The position numbers and the translations under genes were made by a program. DNA of 64,000 nucleotides from Metallyticus violacea (Eukaryota; Arthropoda; Insecta; Mantodea; Metallyticidae). This document shows, one piece after another, positions 11,906 through 26,870 of the stretch (position 1 is the first letter of the stretch; each line of letters begins with the position of its first letter). Under the pieces are notes generated by a model that saw only the letters and a program-made list of their open reading frames with translations, was not told the DNA's origin and did not search any database. The stretch is from assembly GCA_030762175.1 (NCBI GenBank), contig CM060838.1, forward strand, positions 19,086,501 to 19,150,500, written 5' to 3'.

Positions 11906-14900
11906 CTGAAACATATCGAATAAGGGAAGGAATGTGTGAAAAGCCACTGTCATACCTTTCAAGAAAGACATTCTGAGGAACAGCAAATACCTTGATGTCC
12001 ATTACCGCGGTTTGAGAGTCGTGAGGTGTTGCTACATTAAGGAATTACAAGGAATTTACATAACATATTCGTGCGTAAAAGAAAATAAATACAAACATCT
12101 TTAGGTGGTAGGACGAGTTGCAAAGCACTGTCTAGGTGAGTTTGGTACCAGTATTTTGACCGAGGGAGTTGAGAGGAAGTGATAGCAAGACAGCTACAGT
12201 GCGATCAGTGATACTGATGGTCCAATGAGTCAGTCCCCACTCGTTTGCTGCGCCGAGGAGGGAGTAGTAAGCTTGCTTGTTAACGTGTTGATCTTGCTGA
12301 CTGTCGCAGTCGTAGCGCAGCTGTTCCCGGGTGCGTGTCGTGTTGTTTGTGTCTTATTTCGACAGTATACATAAAGTGTATTAAGCCTCGTATGTTTACA
12401 CAGCGTGTCTTTATTTATTAACTCAGTGCTGAAAGAAGCATAGGAACAACATTCTTTTAGCATACAGTTGATTCTGTTACTAATCCTTTTTTCAGAGAAT
12501 CAACCGAAGGGGAGCATGATCATGCATTTTCTTTTTCAACAAGACTCTGTCACTGCTCACAATGCGAATAATTCCATGACAGCAATTCACAATGTGTTTC
12601 CACAAGACAAAATTATTAGTAGAGATTTGTGGACCATACCGTTTCCCGAATACTATCAAAAGAAGATTGTTGATTTGGCTTATCTACGGAGATTCTTTAA
12701 TGTCTCAGGTCGTCAGCGTCCCATTCAAATCAGGGCGTGAAACGGCTGATTAAATTTGCTCAGAGGCAAATTCTTTCAGGCGTGGGTTCTTTTACATGCA
12801 GTAAATCTATGACACGGGACCCACGGCTTTACTTTCCTTCCCAAGGAAGCCACATTTTTACGCCCGAAAAAAAAACCATCGATCTTGGATTTAGGAGGCT
12901 TACATGCATGAGTTTATACAGTGCGGAAGGAAATTTGGTTCTCAATGGAACGCTAACAACAGCGGTTATGTTGCCTCGCGTCACATACCTTAGTTACATA
13001 ATCCCATTAAACGACGTACACATGACCCGACTTGGGGACTATTGCCAATTGAGATAATCCGCTAACAGCATACCTACTTCAGCTTCCCTCAGCGATTGGT
13101 TCTAAATATATGTACGATATTAGGTGTTTACCAAAAATGACACTTCTCTATTCACGATTTTGGAAGCTTTTGAAAGGCGAAAATACTATGTGTAAACCTT
13201 TCAGCATTTGTTTCAAGTCAAAACCATCCGTTTTAATGGGCTTAAGGGTTGGCCACAATAAAGTTACATTAAAATGTAATTGGTTAAACTGCATATATTT
13301 AGATTGCATGTATATATTGGCAGGAAACAGTCATTTGCACTTCAAAATCCAGATACACCTGCTTTTAGTGAATTAAAAACACAAAACAAGTTCGTTATTT
13401 TCGTTTAAAGAGTCAATACAACAAATTTCCAAGTTCCTAATTTCTGCTTTGCTTACAGGTGATTTCAAAGTAAATATTTCATTTCGCTACAGCGTTATAT
13501 TTTCCCAATATCGAATGCGTTCCGCAAAACAAGAAAAAGGCTGAAGATCTAAATATTGAAGAAGCTTCGAAAACTAATTTCTTTTAAAAATAAATTCAAT
13601 ATTTTGCAATAAGAGTGTCGCAGCTAAATAATATCAACAATACATCATTACAGAATAAGGAAAAATGTATAAATAGTTCATTGTTCAAAATTATATATGT
13701 CTTTAAAAGTTTATTAATATAAAGTGTGGATTACCATAATCGTTTATTCAAAATTAATGTAGATAGTGTTTGAGGAACTTTATCAATAGGTTGATATTTA
13801 AAAGCATTTATGTAGGACCGGTTTTAGCCAATAGCGTATATAACCTTGGGTGTAATAACACAGCTGACAAAACTAGCGAAATTATTAATCTCTTCGTTCG
13901 AATTCTATTACGATAAATCACTCCACTGTGGTTTCTAGAGGATAGACTCCTAAACCGTTATAACAGGAATCAGTTTCCAATTAAGTCACATATTCAGCTT
14001 GTCAATTTCAACAATGAGTTTTTTTAACCTTGAAAGGCTAGAAACAATTTACATTTCTTTGCAAGAGAAAAAGAATGCAAGTCACGATGGAGACGCTAGC
14101 CACTATGCCAGTATCTTTTGTCCTGTACTTGGTAGTGAGATGAATTTCAGATTCAACGTTAGCTACACGAGTAAAGGAAGAAAAATAGTTCTATTTTTAG
14201 ACTCCCGCCAGGACCGTCCTCTATAGCTGTTATAGTTTTGTTTATATATTTTTATCCAGGTTTTCTTCGGCACCCATTAATGACTAAGGACCGGATTTTC
14301 ATGCACTAGAATTCACTAAAAGATGCTATTAAAACTTCAAATACGAGTTTTAACTGCATATACGACTCACATAAAGGAACGCGATCAGATTTAAATGCTT
14401 TTGTTTTATATTAAGGTTATTATTACTGCTTATATACACGCATGGATTCGTAAGACTTCGCCATGATATCGTTATGATAGATTGACACATGTATTTGGAT
14501 TGAAAGTTTTTTTTTTTTTTTCCCCTCCCGCTCTTTAACATCTCAGCTCATCAGCGTCCCATTCAAATTAGGGCATGAAACGGCCGATTAAAGTTTTTAT
14601 TTTTATTTTGTTATTTGGGCTTGGGCTTGAATGTTTTTCAATTGATTGATATTATTCAGTACACAGAAGCTGCCACATGTTCCGCAGGGCATTAAAGCAA
14701 TTAACCCTTACAAAAGTTCTAATCATTCACACATTTTACAACTAATTGCTTCCAATGATGTAATGGCAGAAGGAAGATATAAAATGTGGGATATGAAATA
14801 AAGATAAGTCTCCACTTCTGTGTTTGAGAGTACCTTTTTAAGTTATTTCGATTGATTCAGCATAATTGGGATGAAAAGACTATAGTACAGTTCTAATTTT

Positions 14901-17138
14901 TCCTGGGTGTTTAACGTAATAGATGGCAGCAAGCAGCCATGTGATCCATTAAAATTATATCCGAGGAGAGGAAATATCTGGTGTTTTGTTTTAAAACTTT
15001 CGTCTGTTAGATATTTTCGTGAAAAAAAATTACAAAAGATATAAATTTATGAACGAGTGGAAATTTAACTTTGTCTCTGATACAAGATGCTTCTGATGTG
15101 AATATTTCACATTTTGTAACATTTGTAAAGCCTTAGCACACAAAAAGTAATATTAGCTCGTATAGAACGCAGTAAATTTGCTTAATCAGTGAACAAGTTT
15201 GCAATTGTGGAGCTGTTTGATTTCTTGAGCAGAATAGAAGCAGGTGTTTTGTTTTTAAATAAAGTAACTATAAAAGTGGCCATATATCGTCCTTTGCAAT
15301 CTAGTGTTTCACCAACTGATACCCGAACCTTTTCAATATTTTCACTGTAACACTGCATTACTTGCATTAGGCTCATTACATATAATTTCTAAAGAATTTA
15401 CATACAGCTGGGTTGGTTAACTTCAACACGCTAGGAATTCTTCACACAAAGTATGGGAAAAATGAGAAAAAATTTTACCGCTACTCGAATATTCACCAAA
15501 AAGTTATTGAACTAGAACAATTTTAGCAATTTTTTTTAACATTTTTCTTTTGCTTACTGAAGTTGAAATGTTACGTCACTTGGAAGTGTTTTTCAGCATT
15601 AATTATGCTTTTTCACACTTGACAAGAAAATTGTATTCCATTCATCGTTAACATTTTGTTTTCTTAATTTCTCTTGAAAACTGCATAGTTTCACACTTGC
15701 ACTTTCCTTTGGGCATTTTTAATAAAAGAATGACAATTACCTTTCCTAAGGAGAATGTATTTCTCATTCTCAAGTCTGGTTAAACCGCTGTAAACATAGC
15801 AGGCATCTGATTCGGAACGTTTGGACTGGAATTGCTAGATAGGTTTATCCTTTTCGTAACACGCAGGTTGTGTTCACGTGTTCCTCCTTTTTAGGGGTTA
15901 TTTATTGGACAAGTCTATGTATTCTCTCCATTTCTTACAATAAATCCTGTACAACACTATTTCAGTTCCTATTTTGAACATGCATCATATTAGGTACAAA
16001 ATATAATTCATCTTTGTATTCTTCGCTTTGCACATTCTGTTACCAGAAATTGGAATTTTCTACTTAGTTAAGTCAGGGGTTATCGATCAGAACAATGCTA
16101 TCCTTTCCAGTAAAACTGCATTAACTGGTTAGTAAATCACTGTCACTCGTAATATTTATCAATTTATTTGTGTAATGTTCTTAATTTGAATATAAATATA
16201 ATTTGACAACTACTAATATTTTATTTTAATATATACAACCAATTTTAATTCCGGCTCTAAATATGTTTATTTTAATATTTTAAACTGTTACCTACATACT
16301 GTGGTTTAACTAATTTTTGTCAGTATATTACACGTAATTAATTCAATGTCGTTATTTTTATAGTGCTTTTAAATTCTTTAATAGTATGTGCCTGTTATAT
16401 GATCTCTTATTGGATGTTTACATTTTATTGCGCTGTTGTACAAGTTATTGTAGCTGCATTATATCAGTGCATTCATTTAAAATGTTCTGCCGGAAGGTAG
16501 AATGATGGAATGGGTGGCAGGAGAAACCGGAGTACCTGGAAGAAACCTGCCCAAGCGACGCTTATTCCTATTAGGACAGCTGTGATCGAACCCGGGCCGC
16601 CTCGGTGAGAGGAGAGCAATCTAACCACTCGCCCACGCTGTCGCCTCATGCATTTACGTACTCTGTCAGTAAAAATAAAACGTTATATTCCATTTTATTC
16701 CACAGAAATACAAGCCAAGCTTCACGTTTCATAACCACTGCTCGCACTATGTGACAATAACATCCGTGATGTGGGAAATGAACAATAAATTGCAGACAAT
16801 GGATACAATGTCTGAAAAAAACAAACGCCTTTAAAGGAAGGTGTGTCGTGCGCAGGAACAAAGAACCTGATCGTGTAGAAACTCCGCCGTCACACACCAT
16901 TGTTCCGGCCTTCAAGACTAACGGAAGTCGGAATTTAGGCAACGCTCGATGCAGCCTTAGGGACTCTCGTATGTTAGAAAGCCGAAAGTGCCGGACGTAT
17001 AGCACATCCAGTTCTACACCTTCTGATTTAATGAGCTAAGACGCTTCGAAATTGCGCTCATATAAAAAACTTCACTTCAGCAATGATATCAGAATTACTG
17101 CTCTTAATGTTTATCCTTTCCAGAATCATTTCATACAA

Positions 17139-17206
<68 letters not shown>

Positions 17207-20200
17207 ATTTAATCAGTTTCACAATGTATCAGCATCTTCTGATATCCAATTACAAGAATATTGCTCACGCGTTCTTCATTTTTTCAGCCTTCTTTATATG
17301 GGCCATAACAATTCTCTGATTTTTTTTTCCAGTCTTTCCATTAAAATCTCCTGATAAAACAATTGCTCTTGAGTTACCTATTTCATCAAAGACTGTGTTC
17401 AATTTTATATAGAGCTCGTTTTTAAAAGCATAGTTGCCATCAGTAGTCGGTGTGTAAGCTCCAAAATTGAACTCGTTTACCAATTATAGTTCAATTTAGT
17501 TTTATGTTTTCATCTATAGCTTCCTAATTTGTAATACATCTTTTATATTTTCTTTTAATTATTATTGAAATTGCTCTTTTTGCTTTATTTTCTTTAACGC
17601 CACGGGTGGCCAAGATCGTTAAGGCGCGGACTTGTGAGCGCGAGGTCTGGGATTCAAATTCCGCCAGGACCATCCTCCCTGACTGGGTTTTTTCCAGGTT
17701 TTCCTTAGTCATCATAAATGGCAAAAGCCGGGGAGGCACCCTAAACTTAGTCTTGGAACGTTTCGTTCCTTAAAAATTCTTTCCCAATTTATCATTTCAT
17801 TTCATGTATCATCAGTGTCCACCGCCTGTGGTGCCTCAGTAGTAAAAACAGGTGTTAAACACCATTCAAAAAAATCTATTTTATTTCACAACACCACTAT
17901 AAAAGTGTAAGTATTTCCCCTTGATTTTCAACAGTTTCCTTTCTTCTTTGCTTCCGTAAGTACAATTATATCTATCTCTGTCTATTCTAAAAGTCCTTTT
18001 TGTTACCGTGATTCATCTTTTAGTTTGCAATCCAGGTATTTGTGTTGTTTTTTTAGCATTAGATTTTCTCCTCAATGGATTTCACTACAGGGAACTGGCC
18101 TTACGAGTAACCCTCCCCCCCTCCAACCTGGAGGACCAAGGGTTTGATTTCAGAGTTTTCTTCTCCTAGATCTGCCCGGATCTCATACAAATCTTCGAGC
18201 ACACTGAGGTGCGGTGAGAAACGTGACCTCAGTCAGGGAGGATGGGGGTTGGTGGCTTACGTTACCCCAAAAATGTCAGAGTTTATAATTTCTTATAAAT
18301 ATTGTATAATGTCCTTTTATGCGTAAAAAGAAAACATTGTCTGTAGGGGACTTCCGTTTGTATTTGCGGTGATTACCTGTAGGGGACTTAGTTTGCAGTC
18401 GCGGTGCAAACCAATGTAAGCTTGTGGAATATTTTGATTGCTGGAGTTGAGAGAAAGGAATACGAGTGTCCTGCCTATGTGCATGCTCCACCTGAACATT
18501 TACCTCTGTCTCTAGCGTTCCCAGAAAAGTTTGTCTCCAGTTTTACACGGATTGATTATTTTTGCGTTACAAAGTTGAATAAAATATGTTAAAATATTAT
18601 TACATAATTACAGTGAAACCGTATATTAACTATAATACAGCTATTATATTAAATGTGGGAAAACTTAGATATTTCACTAACAAATAGTATAATATTTGAA
18701 GTAACAATGCTCTTAAATAGACACTCTCTAAGAGCGATAATCAATGCTTTCGTTAGTAATAAGGCGTTGTTGAATGTTTTGAGTGACCTCGTGAAGTAGT
18801 TGTTTTATTTAGTTTTCTGTTAATTTAACGTAAAGAAAATAAACACTACACAAAGTTTACGTTATAAACCTTTTTCTTTGCGAACATTGGAAGAGAAAAT
18901 TGAAATTAAAACACTAGGTAGACCAAATATTAATCAGAATCAAACTGTGATTTCAAAACATCGGAAGAAAAAATGCTTGATATAGAGACAGACTTCATTC
19001 TGTACATTCCAGACTTTAATCAAAAGAGCATCGATGCGTTATGTCACTTACGTAAGGCTGTTAATTCTACTTATTAAGGTGCTAGAAGCTTCACTAATTA
19101 CTGAGGTATTATCTAACCTTCCTTTAGCTATACTACATGACTTTCCTTAGTTTTTCATCATCCATCTTTATCCTCTCTCCTTTTCCTCCATATATATCAC
19201 ATCATAATCATCAAAGCTGTCGTCATAAAAGTAATAAACTGTTTTTTGCACCAATATCTTTCTTTTCTTGAATGTGATGGAACATTATGCAGTAGCTTTC
19301 TAACAGGAATTGTTTTCTGAGGCAGCAAATAAGAGGCGAATGCTATCCGCACTCCCTTTCTAATTCCCAATCATTCGCATGCTCTAGTCTAGCCAACAGC
19401 AAATATAACTGATTACTTCATTATATTATTAATACTTATACTGTAAACGCTTATAAATACACATATTTTAATTATCTGTATTTTAATCCTGCGGCACGCG
19501 TGTTACCTCGTAGTTCTTTTCATTTATAAGCAGGTAGAGATTATATATTTTTTCGTGGTTTTAAAGGACATAAGGTTGTAACACATTATTTATATCTATT
19601 TGCTTGATAGATTAGTTAACACGAATCTAAAATATTTTAGCCAATATAAATGGTATGTACATGGGTATTTAAGCAACAAGATCCGGTTGCGAGAATAAAA
19701 CGTGTCAAGCTTTGGAAGCCTTTGGTTGAACGATATCTTGTAAGCCTCAAGGGCATTTGAAAGACGCCATAGGAGAAGTGCTTAATTTAAATTTCCTCAT
19801 GCCTGTCACCTTTACCTTTACATCTCTCTGTAACAGTTGGCTGTAAGGTTAAGGTCATTGCATTGATTAAAATTGGAGGAATGGGCTTTGTTGTTGTAAA
19901 ACACCCCAAGAGAGCATTTCGTTAGTAAAAACAGTATCAAGGAAGAAAAAATCGAGGGTGATGATGTTCGTGCTAGCTTTCCAGGATTATGCGACACAGT
20001 TCTTTTTTATCAGCTGATATAGCAGCACGGAAGGTAAAGTGCGAGACAAAGCTTAATAATCTCCCCCCTTTTCACCGAGCTCCTAGGATATGTAGTTAGC
20101 TTTTCATTTAAACAGTAAGCTACTGCCATGAATTATCTGGTATTTTTAGCGATTTTTTAAAATAGTGCTTAACGCCCGTTTTTACTACTGAGGCACCACA

Positions 20201-23200
20201 GGCAGTGGACACTGATGATACATGAGATGAAATTATATATTGGGAAAGGATTTTTTTTAAAGGAAGGAAACGTTCCAGGCTTAAGTTTAGGATACCTCCC
20301 CAGCATTAGCCATTTATGAGGACTGAGGAAAATCTGGAATAAAACCTGTCAGGAAGACGGTCCTGGTGGGAATCGAACGCCAGACCTCCCGCTCACGAGT
20401 CCGCGCCTTAATGACCTCAGCCACCCGTGGCGATATTCTATTACTTTCGAGCATAAGATTAAGCAAACTATGAATATTTCCTGTGTCTCATATTGTTAAG
20501 TATAATATGTGAGTGTCTTACAATAAATAAAGAATAAACTCATGAATAATTTACTCTCATTTCCCCATCCGATCTCTGTTAGCACTGAACACGCACTGAA
20601 AGAGATTGCAGAGACGCGACAATGTTGTTTTCCTAAGTGAGCTCTGATCACATCATTCCTCATATGTAACATATAAACATAACATAAATGAACAACTTAA
20701 ATCCAGAGAAGAAAAAAACGCTATTTAGTCTTGTCCTGCACTCTAGCTACCAAATATATATGAACATATTACAATATATTTTATCAGGAGAATATCCATA
20801 GACAAAATGTAATATTTTCAGATGAAAAAGTTTTCTCTAACACCAGCCATGCGCCTATATATTTCATCTAGTTGAGTTCACGAGGTTTCAACCAGACAAG
20901 ACAACGGAGTGGGTGTATCTTTGTCACTTTGTCAGGAGGAAGACTTGTAAGATATTGTTTCCAACAGTAAATTTAATGCATTTGAGATCAAACTAGAGAC
21001 TATATATGTGTGGTTCATTCTTTGAAATCCTCAATAGCTCATCTTCCTATATTTACATGGACAAATACTTTTAGCATTTGCTATAAATAAAAAACTAATT
21101 AATTTCGTTACAACTTATATATATACACAAGTCCATATATACCACATTTTTTTAATGAGGGACCTTTGCTCCATCCATACATCTTTGAGCCTGATCCCTT
21201 GTCCCTTCAGTTTCTGGAAATCCTGATCTCGACCCAATGGAAGATGTTTGGCTTTCTAAATGATAGAAGGCCTCATCACTAAAGCTGTGGGAAATAATGC
21301 TAGTTGCTCGGGATGGTGTAATTTCGCCCGAAAGTTAGACAATTATAGATAAGCCAGTAACTGGAATGGCTACTAATTAGTTCAATAACTCAATATTATA
21401 ATTAATTTTAACTGTGTAATGTCTGCTTTACATTTTCCCTTCATTAAACAATATAAGTATGAAGGGTATGAAGGGTCTGTTAAGAGTATCAGATATGTTT
21501 TACTTGTTTCAGTGGCTATGATAACAACCAAGCTAAAATTTACTACTTGTCGCAGTTTAGTTCACCCTTTCCATTATGGAAATGGTGTGCAATCCTAGTG
21601 TCTCAGTAACCTTGCGGGTATTTTGACCGGGAAAGGTGAAGAAGCGAGAAGCATATGAACCACTGTACTGTGCACCACCTGAAACGTCACATCTTGTTGC
21701 ATGCGTTTTCAAGAAGTTTGTCTCGAGTTTTATACAGATTGACTGTTGCTGTGTTACACAGTTGAATAGAGTATTTTAAGACTATCACGTAATTACAGTG
21801 AAACGGTATATTAATAGCAATGCAATCATGTATATTAAAATATTCTAGTTATATCTGCAACAAACAATCGGTATTACATCTGAAGTAACATTCTCCAGCA
21901 GTGAAATTCAATCGTTTCTTTAGTAGCTGTTGTTGAAGAGGCATACCTGAAGGAATATCAAGGTTACAGTATTGCGACAGCGGCAAAGCGCCTTGTTGCC
22001 ACATAGCAGGGCGCTCGAACTGCCCTCTGTGCATCTCTCAAGCCCTCGGTCTTTCTCTATACCGGGAAATTTAACTGCTTAGGCAGGCTGGCCAGATTTT
22101 CCACATTAAAATCTGGGACACTTTGGTTTATACTCCACTTTAATACTTTCCAAATATTTCCTTACTTAAACATTATAATATTTTTAATAATAATGTATTT
22201 GGAAGCCCATGCCAAGCATACATTCAAATTTAATACTGAACAGGAAAATCTACATTATATTCAGAAAGGTGTATTAATTTATATGATCAATTTATGTTTA
22301 GGCATGATCGCTGACATGGCATTATAGACCGCAGCTCTAAGCACCAGTCGGAATTAATTTCTTTTTAATATAAATCCGGCATTGAAAAAAAGTTCAAAGC
22401 TCACAAGAGACTCAGAATTGTTGTTGATTTCGAACACATCTGAACTTTTAAAGACTGTTGTTACTTTACACTTCTATATGAAAACAATTTTGCTATTGTT
22501 AGAGCAGAGAGTAGGGATAACTTTTTTTTTTTTTTTTTGGAGACAGATTCACCTCGATGCACTCCCATTGGGGGAAATAGCAATAAGTGATATTCTATTA
22601 TATTGTGAAAGTATCCTACATTTCTCACCTTTTCCAAAACGACATGCCCAAACAGTAAATTCGAGAGCAGGTGATAACTTATTTAAAGAAAATCTAAAAG
22701 AAAGGAATGCAGATCACTAACTGATGCAATAATTAATTAAAGCACTATCGATAATGTAGCACTTCTAATGAAATAACCATAGTTGGAAGAGATATAAACC
22801 AAAACTTTCTTCTGTATAATTTGTAGAAGTCTAGTTGTATTTCTCCAATGGTAACACACTCAATCACGCTCTTTCAACATCTTGTTTTTTTCCTAAAGAC
22901 TCTCCAGCATGCTTTTGTGTTTATTGTGGGTCTCGAGTTCGAACAGCCAGCATTCCATTTAAAAATGTATACTAGAATATCTATTACAGAACAGAAAGGC
23001 AAGTTCTGACCGCCGGAGCTATTCGTGGGTTTCCGTAAGATTTTTTTTGCGCGCAAATGATATTGAAGATGAGTCCTCCAGGCGGAACTTCGAGACACTG
23101 ACAACGCTGTAAGGCAGTGTAGCAATTCAATTGCCTAACGTTCACGCCAGTGACCCTAATATTCCTTAAACCAGCTGTTCCCAAAGTGGGTCCAGACACC

Positions 23201-23361
23201 TAGGGTGGATATGGGAAAAAATACTTTCATTTTCACGTCCGTTCTTATTAAGAATTATTAACTAACCTATGAATATTAGAACCAGTTACACAGCAGCTCA
23301 ACAATGGCTATTGAGATTGAATAGATATATTGTTGAAGCGTGCGCACGAACTTTCAAATGA

Positions 23362-23444
<83 letters not shown>

Positions 23445-25483
23445 GCAGCGAACCAATAAAGGGGGAACCAATATTTCATTCTCGTGGATGCAAGAACTTT
23501 AGGAACCGCTGCCTTAAACTGTGGTGCCTATTACAGTAAAGTTTCTGTAAATTCGTTAGGTAGTTGTTTTGTTTCATTTTCTACTAATTGAATGCAAAGA
23601 ACAGGAACACTATAAAAAAAGCTTACATTCTAAGCCTGTGTGACCACAGGAGGAAAAAATTGAAATTTAAAAACTGGGTAGACCAGCTCCAAGAATTAAA
23701 TTGAGTCAATTTTAAATTTCAAGACATAGGACGTATACAATGCACTCTTCAGAGACCGCTAACCAAAGGGTCAGCAGTGTTTTGCTGCCTATTTTAATTA
23801 TTATTTAAAGGGCGCAAAACAGCTAAGGTCATTAGCACCCGCTGCCTATTTTATTTAAATACTTGCGTTACTAAGAATTTTTTATTAAATCCTCTTTATT
23901 GTGTATATTCAATCATAAAAGCATGTGTTAATTCTAGTTAAAGAAAAACATTTGTAGACCTAATGCTGGATATATCTGCTCCCAGCCTACGTCACACAGC
24001 GGAAGACTACGCTCTACTACCATCTATGACGATACTGACCTTTCGAATAACTGTAAACCAACTACTATTGGATGATCTATTATCTTAAAAATAGCTAATT
24101 CCAGATCCTAGAAGTTTAGACAATTATTTAGATTAAAATAGACAGGCAAAATACTGAAAATAGACAATAATACAATTAAAATAGACATTAATTAAAAGTG
24201 AAAGCAATGTCACTTATTATTAATGAAAATAGGTATTTAAGATACTTAATAATTTCCTTATAAAGTACTTAAGCTTACATTTCTTGGTTACAAGCAACCA
24301 GGTGTTTTTTCAAGGTGTCTTCTGTCATAATCAACCATTGTCAGAGAGAATATATTTCATCATGGTAAAAGAACGTTCTGCTTCCAATGAAGTGACTGGA
24401 GCATATTTAAAAAAACAAGCTATTTCAGAAGGACTCATAGCAGTTACAACAGAACGTTCATTTTCAGGATATCACGGAAATGAACAAGACAAAGTAAAAT
24501 AGTTTTGAAAAGTCCTGGCGAATGAGTAAAAGATGCATAGTGGTTTCTGGTCGAGTTCATTTTCTATTTATGAGTTTATAGGGGAATGAGATTATTTACG
24601 TACTGAACATAGTGTAGGGACGTTTTATTCCAAGTTGTACTTTTCCCATCTTTCTCTCTTGCAATTGTTTGTTTATGCAGCTGAAAAGTTAATTCGCACC
24701 ACAAATTTCCTAGAATTGTCTCGCGCAGATCGATACAAGGTCATTCGCCAGGACTATTCAAAACTACAGTATTTTCCTCATCCTCTCTATTCTGCTATTA
24801 AGAACTTAAGTGAATGGATGGAGGAGAAAGTTTTGTTTTTTTGACTGCTTGAAAAGAAATAAATGTATAACAAGATTATTTTTGTGAGGTTAACATGTCA
24901 TTTAATTTTTATAATTTTTTCCCTTCGATATATTGAAATTTTTATGTGATTTTTAAAATGCGTAAATAATTGAAGAAAATTTTCATATCGATCCAAAACA
25001 GGCAATTTTTTGCCTTAAAAGCCCCCCCCCCAAAAAAAAAAGGAAAAATAAAAATTAGCCCTACCTCCCCAACGGAAACATGTTCATTTCTATTTGACTC
25101 TCAAATATATCCACCCATTAAAAGGCATTTTCCCTAACTTCCAGGCTCCTCTAATTACATAAACAAAGATAACATGGAACACATTTCTTTTCACTGATTG
25201 TCACGGACGTACTTTCCTCACTCGAGTATACAACTAATGTTATCTTAGAAATGATAGCTGCTGCAGAAGAAAGTTTTGCGCAGGCGCAGGACGTTCTATC
25301 TCGCTCCTGGACAACTTTCTCTTTCTCATAATAAAAGACTCTCAAGTGCAAACTTGTCGTGCTTAAGAACTACTGTTGTTTCTTGGCAACATATATTTAT
25401 TCTTTACTTAACCAATTTTCATATTCTTTGAAATGGTTTTCGTATGGTGGCCACTTTTTCCAAATTATAATAATAATAATAAC

Positions 25484-25544
<61 letters not shown>

Positions 25545-26814
25545 TAGAATATGAGTATTAATATTGCTCTGTAATTGAATCATAAAATCCAGTGAAACAA
25601 CATCGGAACTTTAAATATGTCATGTTATTCACTCAAACCATGCAGGTTTTCCTTTCTACAGAAATTCAACAAAATGCAGCAGTGATATCATGCAGTTTTA
25701 AAACATACTTAAGTTACAAATGGCAAGAAAGGAAAATTAATTTAACCATTCTATGCTAACTATATAAACATTTTAATTATTCAAAGAAAACTGCAACTTT
25801 ACGTTTCATTACACATTTCTGTAGATCAAAGAAAAAACATTTACATAGCATTCCCATTTACAAGGCATCACATGAAGTTTTAACGAAAAGTTATTGGTAA
25901 ATTAACATCACACAATTTCTTCTTTCCACTTTGACCACGATTAAAGAAGGTAACAAAGTCATAATTACTATATTTTCTGGGTGGAAATTTATTGTGGTAG
26001 TATTCATGCTTCCTACGTGGCGGGCCCGAGTTCGATTTCCGATTGGTCAGTTTCCTCACTGAGGTTTTTTCAGGTATTTTCCTTCAGGTCTTACGACAAA
26101 TACCTGGGAATGTTAGGCCCCACAAAGTCTCCTTAGATCACTCGATCGAATTATATCTATCATGCTCCGGCAGCTATTTTTGGGATTCAGATATTTCTAC
26201 GTTAGAAGTTGGTTGCACTCGCGCCAGGCTGGAAAAGTTTCCTACAAGTACGAAGGGACAGCGATGGCATTAAAAAAATAAAAGTATATTGAGATAATTA
26301 AAACTGAAAGGGATTCGACAATAATTGAATTAATTACCTGGATCAATGTCATTGGCCGTGACGCTGTGTGCTGTGCCAATTTTTGCGGTTGCTATGGCAC
26401 TAGCCCCGCATCCACTTCCTACATCTAACACCCGTCGCCCTTGCAGTTCTTTAGGATTATCTAAGATGTACCTGTATTTTAAAAAAGATTCAAACGTTAG
26501 AGCGTTTATCATTGGAAGAACTGCCTACGAATCAGAACTAAAAGCAGAGAAGAGCAGACAGTGATGTAGGGGTGATTCCATGGAAAACCGACACACTTTT
26601 TGACAAAGTGAAGCATGACCCCTTCAGATTCACTCTTTTTTCCAACAGTCTTCAGGCAGGTTATTAGTGATGGACAATTAAAAAGTTACAGTAGTTTAAA
26701 TTTTCATCAAAAATCAAATAAACAGTACATATTTCTAATTAAATGTACTTTCAAACTGTATGTTAATATTTTTTCAGCAATATCATATTTTGAAAATACC
26801 GGATGTGCAATTTG

Positions 26815-26870
<56 letters not shown>

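Noticed and set aside
17052..17354. Open frames of 78-100 codons rich in Ile or Leu
   Set aside because: They are translations of the TTA microsatellite; the same holds for 23330-23539, 25359-25547 and 28712-28954.
23806..23850. Short motif gggcgcaaaacagctaaggtcattagcaccc
   Set aside because: Looks like a SINE fragment but has no second copy in the window to support it.
24284..24844. Two short plus-strand frames that look fairly protein-like
   Set aside because: No family resemblance, no splice context, and opposite in strand to the host gene.
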